Under the pieces are notes generated by a model. The model made no database searches and had not been told where the DNA came from. It saw nothing but the letters and a program-made list of their open reading frames with translations. A stretch of 64,000 nucleotides of DNA from Streptomyces triticirhizae (GTDB lineage: Bacteria > Actinomycetota > Actinomycetes > Streptomycetales > Streptomycetaceae), in contig NZ_RFFJ01000001.1 of the NCBI RefSeq assembly GCF_003696235.1, forward strand, positions 1 to 64,000, read 5' to 3'. Shown piece by piece: positions 1 through 9,584 of this stretch (the first letter of the stretch is position 1; every line of letters begins with the position of its first letter). Position numbers and translations under genes: made by a program.

Positions 1-190
1 CCGCCGCCGCCGGGGACGCCAACGCCCCCGCCGCAGGCGGCCGCGCGTGGCGCCGGCCGCCGGCAAACCGTCGCTCGCGCGAAGCGCGGCCCGTCGCCGG
101 ACGCCCGCCAGGGCGTCGGGTGTGAGGCGGGACACAGCCCCGCGTGGTCCGGCGGATCGCGTGGCAGACTGGTGGGGTACCAGTGACGTA

Positions 191-317
191 GCGCACTCCG
201 GGGTCGGTGAAACTCCGAACCGGCGGTTATAGTCCGCGACCCGTCCGCAGCCAGCGGCCGGTTGACCAGGTGGAATTCCTGGACCGACGGTGAAAGTCCG
301 GATGGGAGGCAGTGCGC
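191..317 (+). ncRNA. FMN riboswitch (RFN element)
   Basis: The conserved RFN core is visible: GGGGTCGGTGAAACTCCGAA, ACCGGCGGT, then CCGACGGTGAAAGTCCGGAT and GGAGGCAGTGCG. The closing helix P1 can be drawn between GCGCAC (191-196) and GTGCGC (312-317). It lies about 365 nt upstream of riboflavin synthase on the same strand, so FMN binding most likely shuts off the rib operon, as known for RFN elements in Streptomyces. Confidence 0.95.
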
Positions 318-682
318 GGCGGACGCGGTGTGTGTGCCGTTTCGCCCCGTCGTCGGGCCACTCTCGGGTGGCCGGCGCGTTCGGGCCGGCGGCGGGCCAC
401 CGTTCCCGTCGGTCCTGATGTGTGATGGACGCCCCGGAGTCGTGCCCGATGTAGGCAGGAGACCCGGTGGCCCTCTCGTTCGCGCCCCCTCGCTCCGGCG
501 GTCGTGCTCGCTCCGGCGGCCACGCCGGAGCGCGTCCCGTGCCGTCCCCGAGCCGTCCGGGGACCGCCGTGGAATCAGCGCTCTCCCCCCGGTGTTGCTC
601 CTGCCGGCGCCCGACCGTCCCCGCGTGGCGGTCGCTCCGTGCCCCGCAGCCCGTCGCCCTTCGCAGCACCGAGGAGTCCTGA
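318..682 (+). promoter_or_regulatory. rib leader / putative riboswitch expression platform
   Basis: This long GC-rich leader between the FMN aptamer and ribE holds no convincing gene. A small hairpin GGCCAC-TCTCGG-GTGGCC (356-373) sits just after the aptamer, and further GC-rich inverted segments follow towards the ribE start. It probably contains the terminator or RBS-sequestering switch, but I cannot decide from sequence alone whether control is transcriptional or translational. Confidence 0.5.
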
Positions 683-1330
683 ATGTTCACCGGAATCGTC
701 GAGGAGCTGGGCCGGGTCGTCGCCGTCGAACGGCTCGGCGACTCCGCCCGTCTGCGGCTGCGCGCCTCGACCGTGGTCGAGGACGCCGCGCACGGCTCCT
801 CCATCGCCGTCAACGGCACCTGCCTGACCGTGGTGGAGTTCGACGGCGAGGGCTTCACCGCCGATGTGATGGCCGAGACGCTCCGCCGTTCCAACATCGC
901 CACGCTGGCCCCGGGCGACGTCGTCAACCTGGAGCGCCCGATGGCGCTCGGCGGCCGGCTCGGGGGCCACCTCGTGCAGGGGCACGTGGACGGCACCGCC
1001 GAGGTGCTGGCCAGGGAGCCGGGCGAACGCTGGGAGACGGTCACCTTCACCCTGCCGCCCCAACTCGCGCGCTATGTCGTGGAGAAGGGCTCCATCGCCG
1101 TCGACGGCGTCAGCCTCACAGTGGTCGAGGCCGGCTCCGACCGGTTCTCGGTCGGCCTGATCCCCACCACGCTCGACCTGACCACGCTGGGTCGCCGGCA
1201 GCCGGGCGACCTGGTCAACCTGGAGGTCGACCTGCTGGCCAAGCACGTCGAGCGGCTGCTGGCGCACGGCGCCCAGGTTCCGTCCGGGCGGCCTGAGGGC
1301 GCGCTCTTCGAGGGAGTGAACGTCCGGTGA
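683..1330 (+). CDS. ribE: riboflavin synthase alpha chain
   Basis: 215 aa, the usual length. It converts two 6,7-dimethyl-8-ribityllumazine molecules to riboflavin plus the pyrimidinedione. The diagnostic N-terminus [10 protein letters not shown] is present, and the protein is made of two homologous barrels: '[13 protein letters not shown]' near residue 40 and '[13 protein letters not shown]' near residue 135 are the matching segments of the duplication. It is the first gene behind the FMN riboswitch and overlaps the next gene by GTGA, so the operon is translationally coupled. Confidence 0.96.
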   Translation: MFTGIVEELGRVVAVERLGDSARLRLRASTVVEDAAHGSSIAVNGTCLTVVEFDGEGFTADVMAETLRRSNIATLAPGDVVNLERPMALGGRLGGHLVQGHVDGTAEVLAREPGERWETVTFTLPPQLARYVVEKGSIAVDGVSLTVVEAGSDRFSVGLIPTTLDLTTLGRRQPGDLVNLEVDLLAKHVERLLAHGAQVPSGRPEGALFEGVNVR

Positions 1331-1991
1331 ACCTCGACCAGTTGAACGCGACGGCGTTCGAGGCGTTCAACCAGCCGGTGATGTGGTCCGACATGGTCGG
1401 CAACCTCGCCGGGCTGGCCGCGCTGGCCCTGGGCTGGCGCCGTTCCCTCCTCACCTGGCCCGTGCAGCTGCTCTCCGGGCTGATCCTGGTGGCCGCCTAC
1501 AGCGCCGCCGACCTCGGCGGCGGCGTCGGCAAGCAGCTGCTGGTGATGACCGCCGCGCTGTGGGGCTGGCGGCAGTGGACCGTCGGCCGGCAGAACAGCG
1601 GCGACGGGCAGAAGATCGCCGTCCGCTTCGCCAGCTGGCGGGAGCGCGGCGCGCTGGCCGCCGGCGCGGTCGTGGGAACGCTGCTGGTGGGCGGCCTCTT
1701 CACCGCCTACCCCGAGCTGTCCTGGAACCCCTGGCCCGACGCGTACATCTTCGTCGGCACCCTGGTCGCCATGGTGGCGCAGGCCAGGGGCCTGGTGGAG
1801 TTCTGGATCGCCTGGCTGCTGGTGGACCTGGTCGGGGTGCCGCTCGCGTTCAGCAGCGACCTGCCGTTCTCCGGGCTGGTCTACGTCATCTACCTCTTCC
1901 TCGTGCTGTGGGGGATGCGGGACTGGTGGCAGCGCTCCGCCGCGCGCCGCGCGCCCGACCCCGCGGCCGAGCGGCTGGAAGGAGCCCCGGC

Positions 1992-1995
<4 letters not shown>
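1327..1995 (+). CDS. ribM: PnuC-family riboflavin transporter (RibM type)
   Basis: 222 aa integral membrane protein of the PnuC (nicotinamide mononucleotide transporter) family, with about seven hydrophobic segments. The '[16 protein letters not shown]'-like C-terminus (seen as [17 protein letters not shown]) and the aromatic-rich helices with WGWRQW are typical of the family. PnuC-like proteins encoded inside FMN-riboswitch operons of Streptomyces and Corynebacterium are facilitators for riboflavin uptake (RibM). The GTG start overlaps the ribE stop (GTGA) and its stop overlaps ribBA (ATGA). Assignment to riboflavin rather than NMN rests on the operon context. Confidence 0.88.
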
Positions 1996-3395
<1,400 letters not shown>

Positions 3396-3445
3396 CAGTT
3401 TCACCAGTGGCAGTCGCACCAGTTCGAACATGTGAGGAGTGAGTC

Positions 3446-3952
3446 GTGAGCGGAACGGGCGCCCCCGAGGTGACCATCTCCGACGCCACCGACCTGCGGG
3501 TCGCCGTCGTCGCCGCCCAGTGGCACCGCAGGGTGATGGACGGCCTGCTGGACGGGGCCCAGCGCGCCCTAGCGGAGTTCGGCGTCACCGGGCACACCGT
3601 GATCCGGGTCCCCGGCAGCTTCGAACTCCCGGTCGCCGCCGGGGTGTTGGCCCGGCAGGGCATGGACGCCGTGGTGGCGCTCGGGGTGGTCATCAGGGGC
3701 GGCACCCCGCACTTCGAGTATGTCTGCCAGGGGGTGACCGAGGGGCTGACCCGGGTGAGCGTGGACACCGGCGTGCCCGTCGGCTTCGGCGTGCTGACCT
3801 GCGACACCGAGGAGCAGGCCCTGGACCGCGCCGGTCTCGAGGGTTCCACGGAGGACAAGGGGCACGAGGCCGTCTCGGCCGCCGTCGCCACCGCCGCCGT
3901 GCTGCGGGCCGCCGTGGAACCCGGGCGCTGGCCGGTGCCGCCCACGCCGTAG
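3446..3952 (+). CDS. ribH: 6,7-dimethyl-8-ribityllumazine synthase
   Basis: 168 aa. It condenses the RibA-derived pyrimidine with dihydroxybutanone phosphate to give lumazine, the RibE substrate, and normally assembles into a capsid or pentamer. Family signatures are the Arg/Trp-containing N-terminal strand VVAAQWHR, the VPGSFELPV loop, [14 protein letters not shown] (with the catalytic-type His) and [19 protein letters not shown] start preceded by GAGGAGTGAG. The C-terminus is slightly extended and Pro-rich. It closes the rib operon, 13 bp before hisE. Confidence 0.95.
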   Translation: MSGTGAPEVTISDATDLRVAVVAAQWHRRVMDGLLDGAQRALAEFGVTGHTVIRVPGSFELPVAAGVLARQGMDAVVALGVVIRGGTPHFEYVCQGVTEGLTRVSVDTGVPVGFGVLTCDTEEQALDRAGLEGSTEDKGHEAVSAAVATAAVLRAAVEPGRWPVPPTP

Positions 3953-3965
3953 GCTGAGGGTCACC

Positions 3966-4238
3966 ATGGCCAACAAGACTTTCGACCAGCTCTTCGCCGA
4001 GCTACAGCAGAAGGCCGCCACTGGCGACCCCTCCACCTCGCGCACCGCCGAGCTGGTCGGGGCGGGGGTCCATACCATCGGCAAGAAGGTCGTCGAGGAG
4101 GCCGCCGAGGTGTGGATGGCCGCCGAGCACGAGAGCGCCGAGCGGACGGCCGAGGAGATCTCCCAGCTGCTCTACCACCTCCAGGTGATGATGGTGGCCC
4201 GGGGCATCTCCCTCTCGGACGTCTACGCCCACCTCTGA
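3966..4238 (+). CDS. hisE: phosphoribosyl-ATP pyrophosphatase
   Basis: 90 aa all-helical MazG-like pyrophosphohydrolase, the second step of histidine synthesis (PR-ATP to PR-AMP). The metal-binding core [14 protein letters not shown] and the downstream [14 protein letters not shown] helix are present, and length matches single-domain actinobacterial HisE. It lies 13 bp after ribH and about 125 bp before hisG, the standard Streptomyces order. The hisE-hisG gap contains pyrimidine-rich short repeats but no clear promoter. Confidence 0.94.
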   Translation: MANKTFDQLFAELQQKAATGDPSTSRTAELVGAGVHTIGKKVVEEAAEVWMAAEHESAERTAEEISQLLYHLQVMMVARGISLSDVYAHL

Positions 4239-4363
4239 CCGACCACTTCCGACCGCCCACCTTCGACCGACGACCGACCCTGCCCGTTCCCCCTGTTCAG
4301 CACTGTTCAGCCCCGTTCGGCCTGTTCCGACCGCCACACCGATCACCGAAGGAAAGCTCACTC

Positions 4364-5212
4364 ATGCTGCGCATCGCCGTCCCCAACAAGGGTTCTCTCG
4401 CCGAGCCTGCGGCGGCCATGCTCCATGAGGCCGGGTACCGGCAGCGCAAGGACCGCAAGGAACTGGTGCTGATCGACGTCGAGAACCAGGTCGAGTTCTT
4501 CTATCTGCGCCCCCGCGACATCGCCGTCTACGTGGGGCTCGGGCGGCTCGACCTCGGGATCACCGGCCGGGACCTGCTGCTGGACTCCGGCGCCGAGGCC
4601 GAGGAGATCATGAAGCTCGGCTTCGCGGCCTCCACGCTCCGCTACGCCACCACGCCCGGAACGGTGAGCGACGTCCGGGAGTTCGACGGGCTGACGGTGG
4701 CCACCTCCTTCGCCGGGGTGGTCAGCGCGCACCTCGCCGAGCACGGCGTCGAGGCGTCCGTGGTGCACCTGGACGGCGCGGTGGAGACCGCCATCCAGCT
4801 GGGCGTGGCCGAGGTGATCGCCGACGTGGTGGAGACCGGCACCACCCTGCGGAACGCGGGCCTGTCGATCATCGGCGAGCCGATCCTGGAGTCCGAGTCG
4901 GTGGTCATCCGCCGCCGGGGCGACACCGAACAGGAGGCCAAGGTGCGGCAGTTCCTCCGCCGCCTCCAGGGCGTCCTGGTCGCCCGCCGCTACGTGATGA
5001 TGGACTACGACATCAGGACCGAACTGGTCGAGAAGGCCGTCGCCCTCACCCCAGGGCTGGAGTCCCCGACGGTCTCCCCGCTGCACGACCAGGGCTGGGC
5101 CGCCGTCCGTTCCATGGTTCCGGTGCAGGACGCTCAGCGGGTGATGGACGAGCTGTACGAGCTGGGCGCCCGCGCGATCCTCACCACCGGCATCCACGCC
5201 GCGCGGCTGTGA
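4364..5212 (+). CDS. hisG: ATP phosphoribosyltransferase (long form)
   Basis: 282 aa, first committed enzyme of histidine biosynthesis. It is the long HisG form, with a C-terminal ACT-like regulatory domain from about residue 210 (DYDIRTELVEKAVALTPG...). Start MLRIAVPNKGSLAEPA is diagnostic, as is the PRPP-binding segment VETGTTLRNAGL near residue 158. ATG preceded by GAAGGAAAG. Long-form enzymes act without HisZ and are feedback-inhibited by histidine. The TGA overlaps the next gene (GTGA). Confidence 0.95.
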   Translation: MLRIAVPNKGSLAEPAAAMLHEAGYRQRKDRKELVLIDVENQVEFFYLRPRDIAVYVGLGRLDLGITGRDLLLDSGAEAEEIMKLGFAASTLRYATTPGTVSDVREFDGLTVATSFAGVVSAHLAEHGVEASVVHLDGAVETAIQLGVAEVIADVVETGTTLRNAGLSIIGEPILESESVVIRRRGDTEQEAKVRQFLRRLQGVLVARRYVMMDYDIRTELVEKAVALTPGLESPTVSPLHDQGWAAVRSMVPVQDAQRVMDELYELGARAILTTGIHAARL

Positions 5213-5703
5213 CCGTGACCGCCAACGAGCCGGCCGGCGCGCCGACCGACGAGCCGACCCTCCCGTTGACGCTCCGCCCCACCCTGACCCGGGTGGTGCT
5301 GCTCGTCGCCGGGGTGACCGTCGTCGGGGTGCTGACCCTGATCGCGGTGCTGCTGCCGGCCGGCGGCGCGGTCAGCTGGGGCCTCGGCGACCGGCTCGCG
5401 ATCGTCGGCAGCGGGCTGCTGGTCCTGGCGGTGCTGGCGCTGCTGGCCCGCCCCCGGGTCAGCGCCGACGCCGACGGCGTCACGGTGGTGAACCTGACCA
5501 CCGTGCGCCGGCTCGCGTGGCAGGAGATCGTGCGGGTCACCCTGCGCCCCGGCGACCCGTGGGTCACCCTCGACCTCGCTGACGGCACCGTGCTCCCGGT
5601 GATGGCCATCCAGCCGGGCGTCTCCCGCGAGCGTTCCCTGGCCGACGCGCGCACCCTGCGCTCCCTGGCCGAGTCGCTCGGCTCCGCCCGCGACGACCGC
5701 TGA
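5209..5703 (+). CDS. PH-domain membrane protein
   Basis: 164 aa. Two hydrophobic segments (about residues 27-48 and 62-79) precede a bacterial PH-like domain: SADADGVTVVNLTTVRRLAWQEI followed by LDLADGTVLPVMA. Such small proteins follow hisG in many Streptomyces genomes, and the function is unknown. It is translationally coupled to hisG through a GTGA overlap. The C-terminus is charged and probably cytoplasmic. Confidence 0.8.
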   Translation: MTVTANEPAGAPTDEPTLPLTLRPTLTRVVLLVAGVTVVGVLTLIAVLLPAGGAVSWGLGDRLAIVGSGLLVLAVLALLARPRVSADADGVTVVNLTTVRRLAWQEIVRVTLRPGDPWVTLDLADGTVLPVMAIQPGVSRERSLADARTLRSLAESLGSARDDR

Positions 5704-5730
5704 CGACCGACCGCCGACGACCGCTGACGA

Positions 5731-5748
5731 ACGGGTCGACGAACCCGT
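5731..5748. terminator. small hairpin between convergent genes
   Basis: ACGGGT-CGACGA-ACCCGT forms a 6-bp stem in the 70-bp gap between the hisG-operon end and the convergent nitroreductase. It is placed as a bidirectional terminator would be, but the stem is short and lacks a T-tract. Confidence 0.4.
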
Positions 5749-5773
5749 CAAGGGGCCGGGCGGGGGCGGCCGT

Positions 5774-6421
5774 TCACCAGCGTTCCCAGTGCGGCACCTC
5801 GTCCCTGGGCACCCGGCGGGCCGGGCGGAAGTCGGTCCCGAGCGTGAACGCCAACGGGACGAACGCCGCCAGCATCACCTCCCGGTGCGGCACGCCCAGC
5901 ACCTCGGCCACCTCGCGCTCCACGGCGCCCTGGGCCGTGGTCCACACCGTGCCCAGCCCACGGGCGCGGGCGGCCAGCATGAACGACCAGACCGCCGGCA
6001 GGATCGAGCCCCAGGTCATCGACTGCTCCAGCACCGAGGCGCGGTCCGTGCGGCCCTCCACGGCGGGGATGACGAACGCCGGCACCCGGTGGATGTTGTC
6101 GTACAGATGCCGCACGCCATCGGAGACCTTCTCCATGGAGCCGGGGTGGGCGTACATCCGGCGCAGGTCCCGTTCGGTCGGCCCGCGTCCGCCGCCGGTC
6201 AGCAGCGCGCGGCGGAGCAGGTCGCCGACGACCCGCCGTCGCGCGGCCTCGGTGACCACCAGGAAGTGCCAGCGCTGCCGGTTGCGCCCGGTCGGCGCCT
6301 GGGTGGCCAGGTCCACGCACTCCTCGATCAGACGGCGGGGCACCGGGCGGTCCAGGTCGAGGCGCCGGCGCACGGCGCGGGTGGTGGAGAGCAGTTCGTC
6401 GGGGGTGCGGGGCAGCGTCAC
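5774..6421 (-). CDS. nitroreductase-family FMN oxidoreductase
   Basis: 215 aa. Nitroreductase fold: the FMN-phosphate region TRAVRRRLDLDRPVP near the N-terminus, ATQAPTGRNRQRWHFLVV near residue 40, and the LGTVWTTA segment with the C-terminal GTDFRPARRVPRDEV tail of the family. It would be a cytoplasmic NAD(P)H-dependent flavoenzyme whose substrate cannot be told. GTG start (6421) chosen for the GAGGAGACC upstream. A truncated MarR-type gene is divergent, and the shared intergenic region carries CGATAGTTTG (6465-6474). Confidence 0.85.
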   Translation of the reverse strand: MTLPRTPDELLSTTRAVRRRLDLDRPVPRRLIEECVDLATQAPTGRNRQRWHFLVVTEAARRRVVGDLLRRALLTGGGRGPTERDLRRMYAHPGSMEKVSDGVRHLYDNIHRVPAFVIPAVEGRTDRASVLEQSMTWGSILPAVWSFMLAARARGLGTVWTTAQGAVEREVAEVLGVPHREVMLAAFVPLAFTLGTDFRPARRVPRDEVPHWERW

Positions 6422-6481
6422 CGAAGGTCTCCTCGCTCGGCACGCCGGCATACCGTCGGCCCGCCGATAGTTTGTAAGCAG

Positions 6482-6721
6482 ATGATCGGCGAGCGCTCCG
6501 TGATGGTCGGCCTCTGCGACGGCCTGGAGGCCGCCGGCCTGGTCCGCCGCGAACGCGCCACGGGCGACCGTCGCGCCTACGCCGTCACCCTCACCGATGC
6601 GGGCGTCGAGCGGCTGGCCGCCGCCGAACGCGGCGTGCCCGCCCTGCTGGAGAACGTCCTGGCGCCGCTGACCGCCGAGGAGCGCGCCCAACTCGCCACG
6701 CTCCTCGGGCGGTTGCTGTGA
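6482..6721 (+). pseudogene. truncated MarR-family regulator
   Basis: Only about 79 codons, matching the C-terminal half of a MarR winged-helix regulator: SVMVGLCDGLEAAGLVRRE (recognition helix side), RRAYAVTLTDAGVERL (wing) and a terminal leucine-rich dimer helix. The first ~60 residues (dimerisation helices and the first DNA-binding helices) are absent, and the upstream DNA runs straight into the nitroreductase promoter. An intact divergent repressor probably lost its 5' part by deletion near 6475. Without the helices it is unlikely to bind DNA. Confidence 0.7.
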
Positions 6722-6777
6722 GGTGGTGATCCCGGCGGGCCTTGACGGACCGTCAGCGCACGCCGCGCCGCCAACGC

Positions 6778-8658
6778 TCAGGTCAGCGGCGGCAGTTCGT
6801 CGTCCGTCGGCAGGGTGCGGCCCCGGCCGGCCAGCACCTCGCCATAGGCCAGCATCAGGTCCGACAATCGCAGTGTGGACAACTCCTGACGGGTCGGCGA
6901 GGTGCCCGACTCCGCCAGCCGCACATCGCGGAACGCGCAGCTGGACTCGTAGAGCGTGCGCAGGAAGCGCCCGTTGCCCAACTCGTCGATCCAGCCCTCG
7001 GCCACCACGTGCTCGCTGATGCTGCGCAGCTCCTCCAGCGCCTCCGGGTCCCAGGAGTCGCCGTGCTCGGCGGCCAACAGCTCGCCGATGGCGGTGAGTT
7101 CGTTCGGTCGGTAGCTGGGGAACTCGACCCGGGCGGCGAACCGGGAGCCCAGGCCGGGATTGGCCGCCAACAGCCGGTCCATTCCCTCCGGATAGCCGGC
7201 CAGGATCACCACCAGGTGCTCCCTGCTGTCCTCCGCCCGCTTGAGTAACACCTGGAGCGCCTCGTCGCCATAGGCGTCGCCCTTGCTGTAGCCGGAGTGC
7301 ACCAGGCTGTACGCCTCGTCCACGAACAGCACCCCGCCCAGCGCCGAGTCGATCAGCCGGTTGGCCTTCACCGCCGTCTGCCCGAGGAACTCCCCGACCA
7401 GATCGGCCCGTTGCGCCTCCACCAGCCGGTCGTTGGCCAGCACCCCCAGCGCGTGGAAGACCCGCCCCAGGATGCGCGCCACCGTCGTCTTGCCGGTGCC
7501 CGAGGGACCGGAGAAGACGAAGTGCCGCTTCGGCGGCTGCACCGGAAGCCCCTGGCCCGAGCGCAGCCGGGCCATCCGCAGCTGCGCCGACATCGCGCGC
7601 ACCTGCTCCTTCACCGGCTCCAGGCCCACCATCCGGTCCAGCTCGCCCAACGTCCGCGCCAGCAACGCCTGGTCGGGCACCGGCGGCGGCCCCGCGTCCT
7701 GGCCAGCCGACCCGGCGCCGAACAGCGACGTGCCCCGCTCGCCCGGGCGTTCGCCGCCGCCGCCGGCCGGGGGCGCGGGCGAGGGCACCCGCAGGTCGGG
7801 GAAGGGCGGCTCGCCGACCCCGCCGGCCGGCACCGCCGACGGCTCGTCGACCCGGTCCCCGAACCCGCCGAGCAGCAGCCCCTCCGACTCGTCCGTGGTC
7901 AACGCCGTCAGCCGCACCGACGTGTCCATGAAGTCCGGGTCCGCGTGCTGCACCGCCCGGTACAGCGGGATCGCGGCGGCCCCGCGCCCGCTGCCCTCCC
8001 TGGCCCGCGCCAGCCAGTAGCGCAGCTCCTTGCGCTGCGGATGCTCGCTGCGGCAGCGCATCAACGCCGCCGTCAGCAGCGGCTCCGCCTGGTCGAACAT
8101 CTCCAGCCGCACCCGCGCTATCCCCGCGAACAGCCCCGCCTCCACGCCGAGTTGGGGGTCCTCGGTGAGGGTGGAGGTGTAACGGAACAGTCCCTCCCAG
8201 TCCTTGGAGAGATAGCAGCGGCAGGCGTGCAGGAAACGCGCGTAGGGATCGGACTCCGGGGCCGGGCACTCCGCCAGCGCCCGGTCCAGCTCGGTCATCC
8301 GCCGGCCGTCCAGCAACTGCGAGGCGTGCGCCAGTATCAGGTCACGTTCGCTCTCCAACACCGGCTGGACCCACCAGCCCAGCCAGTACCAGGAACTCAA
8401 CGGCCGCCCGTGGCGCTCCCGTTGTTCGCCGAACCTGGCGCGGTTGCGGTACATCTGACGTAACGCCGTCGGCACGTCACAGCGCAGCGCGTGCAGCCCC
8501 AGCCAGGCGTCGGCCATCCCGGGGTCCTCCCGCACCGCCGCGCGGAACTCCTCCTCGGCCTCGGGGTAGGCGGCGGCCGTGTAGGCGTCGACGCCGCGCA
8601 GCCACGCCAGATCCGCCATCGGGGCCGGCACCGGGGAAGCGGGATCGCCAGCAGTCAT
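6778..8658 (-). CDS. EccA/CbbX-type AAA+ ATPase with TPR-like N-domain
   Basis: 626 aa. Residues 1-250 are helical repeats (AYTAAAYPEAEEEFRAAVREDP is a TPR-like unit). Residues 260-330 are a Pro/Gly-rich linker. Residues ~335-600 form an AAA+ module with Walker A GPSGTGKTT, Walker B GGVLFVDEAY, sensor 1 and the GLGSRFAARVEF arginine-finger region. The layout matches EccA of type VII secretion and CbxX/CfqX proteins. No ESX genes (EccC, WXG100) are nearby, so a secretion role is inference only. The ATG at 8658 has GAGGAG close upstream. Confidence 0.85.
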   Translation of the reverse strand: MTAGDPASPVPAPMADLAWLRGVDAYTAAAYPEAEEEFRAAVREDPGMADAWLGLHALRCDVPTALRQMYRNRARFGEQRERHGRPLSSWYWLGWWVQPVLESERDLILAHASQLLDGRRMTELDRALAECPAPESDPYARFLHACRCYLSKDWEGLFRYTSTLTEDPQLGVEAGLFAGIARVRLEMFDQAEPLLTAALMRCRSEHPQRKELRYWLARAREGSGRGAAAIPLYRAVQHADPDFMDTSVRLTALTTDESEGLLLGGFGDRVDEPSAVPAGGVGEPPFPDLRVPSPAPPAGGGGERPGERGTSLFGAGSAGQDAGPPPVPDQALLARTLGELDRMVGLEPVKEQVRAMSAQLRMARLRSGQGLPVQPPKRHFVFSGPSGTGKTTVARILGRVFHALGVLANDRLVEAQRADLVGEFLGQTAVKANRLIDSALGGVLFVDEAYSLVHSGYSKGDAYGDEALQVLLKRAEDSREHLVVILAGYPEGMDRLLAANPGLGSRFAARVEFPSYRPNELTAIGELLAAEHGDSWDPEALEELRSISEHVVAEGWIDELGNGRFLRTLYESSCAFRDVRLAESGTSPTRQELSTLRLSDLMLAYGEVLAGRGRTLPTDDELPPLT

Positions 8659-8709
8659 GAACTCCTCACAACGCGGGTGCCCTCGCCCGCCCTTGGCATC
8701 CGGTGGACC

Positions 8710-9357
8710 TCATTCGCAGGCATGGTGACTGTCTCCCCCTGAAGTCATCAGGATATCCGCAAAGGGTCTTGACGGGTCATCGGCAAAATGGCGCAACTCG
8801 GCTCGTTCCCACGCGTCCCAGAACGAGGCGAGCGCCGGACCGTCCCGCAACCGCCCCCTGCGCCAGGCGACTTCGGGCGGCACCTCCAGCCAGATCAGCA
8901 GCGCGAGATGGGGGCGCACCGCGCGTCTGCCCGCGCCCACCCCCTCCACCAACACCACGGGCGCGGGCTCAAGCGGCGCGCTCGCGATGAACGCGCGCCG
9001 GGTCCAGTCGTAGACCGGGTGGTGCGCGACCTCCCCGCGCGCCAGCGGGGCCACCACTTGGGTCAGGAAGGTGTCCGTCCAGCCGAAGAACGCGTCATGG
9101 CTGGCCAGGTCGTCCAGGTGGAGCACCGGGGTGCCGGGCAGCGCGGCGGCCAGGCGGCGCGCCAGCGTCGACTTGCCCGAGCCCGCGTGCCCGTCCACGC
9201 CCACCAGCCGCACCGGGCCGACCGAGGGCGACAGCGACGGCAGCCGCGCCGCCAACGCCTCGACGGCGCCGCCCGTTCCGCCGCCGGTCGCGTCGCCCGT
9301 TCCGCCGCCGCCCGTTCCGCCGCCGGCCCCGCCGTCCACCCCGCCGTCGAAGATCAT
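8710..9357 (-). CDS. uridine kinase-like P-loop protein
   Basis: 215 aa. P-loop kinase of the uridine kinase/phosphoribulokinase type: Walker A GVDGHAGSGKST near residue 55, LHLDDLASHD and the VLVEGVGAGRR strand, then LIWLEVPPEVAWRRGRLRDG as the lid region. It would phosphorylate a small hydroxyl-bearing substrate in the cytoplasm, but the substrate is not certain. The N-terminus is an unusual Gly/Thr-rich stretch (about residues 4-30) encoded by imperfect GCCGCCGGTTCC-type repeats, so a start further downstream is possible. Confidence 0.8.
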   Translation of the reverse strand: MIFDGGVDGGAGGGTGGGGTGDATGGGTGGAVEALAARLPSLSPSVGPVRLVGVDGHAGSGKSTLARRLAAALPGTPVLHLDDLASHDAFFGWTDTFLTQVVAPLARGEVAHHPVYDWTRRAFIASAPLEPAPVVLVEGVGAGRRAVRPHLALLIWLEVPPEVAWRRGRLRDGPALASFWDAWERAELRHFADDPSRPFADILMTSGGDSHHACE

Positions 9358-9447
9358 CGCGGCCAGGTTAGCGCCACGGCGGACCGCCCCGGACGGCCGC
9401 CGGGTGCCCCGCGCGGGGACGGGGCGCCGGGGATCGCCACAGGTCGA

Positions 9448-9461
9448 CACCAATATTGGTG
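9448..9461. promoter_or_regulatory. perfect 14-bp palindrome, putative operator
   Basis: CACCAATATTGGTG is a perfect inverted repeat with an AT core in very GC-rich DNA. It lies between the divergent uridine-kinase-like gene (start 9357) and the secreted peptidase gene (start 9585), about 90-125 bp from each start, as expected for a repressor site. I do not recognise the regulator. Confidence 0.5.
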
Positions 9462-9584
9462 GCCGTCCATGGCCTGGCCTTACTGGTCGTCAGGGCCCCG
9501 AGTCGGGATAGTGGTACGCACTCGCGCCCGTGCCGTCTCGCCGCCGGGCGAGGCGTTTCGCTGACCACACCGGGAGACCATCAC

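Noticed and set aside
47-232. Short open frame at the window start, running into the FMN aptamer
   Set aside because: Low-complexity Arg/Ala/Pro-rich translation that overlaps the riboswitch. No RBS. The first 190 bases could be the tail of an upstream gene but show nothing I can name.
6778-8658. Type VII secretion locus on the strength of the EccA-like ATPase
   Set aside because: No EccB, EccC, EccD, WXG100 or mycosin gene lies nearby, so only the ATPase family is claimed.
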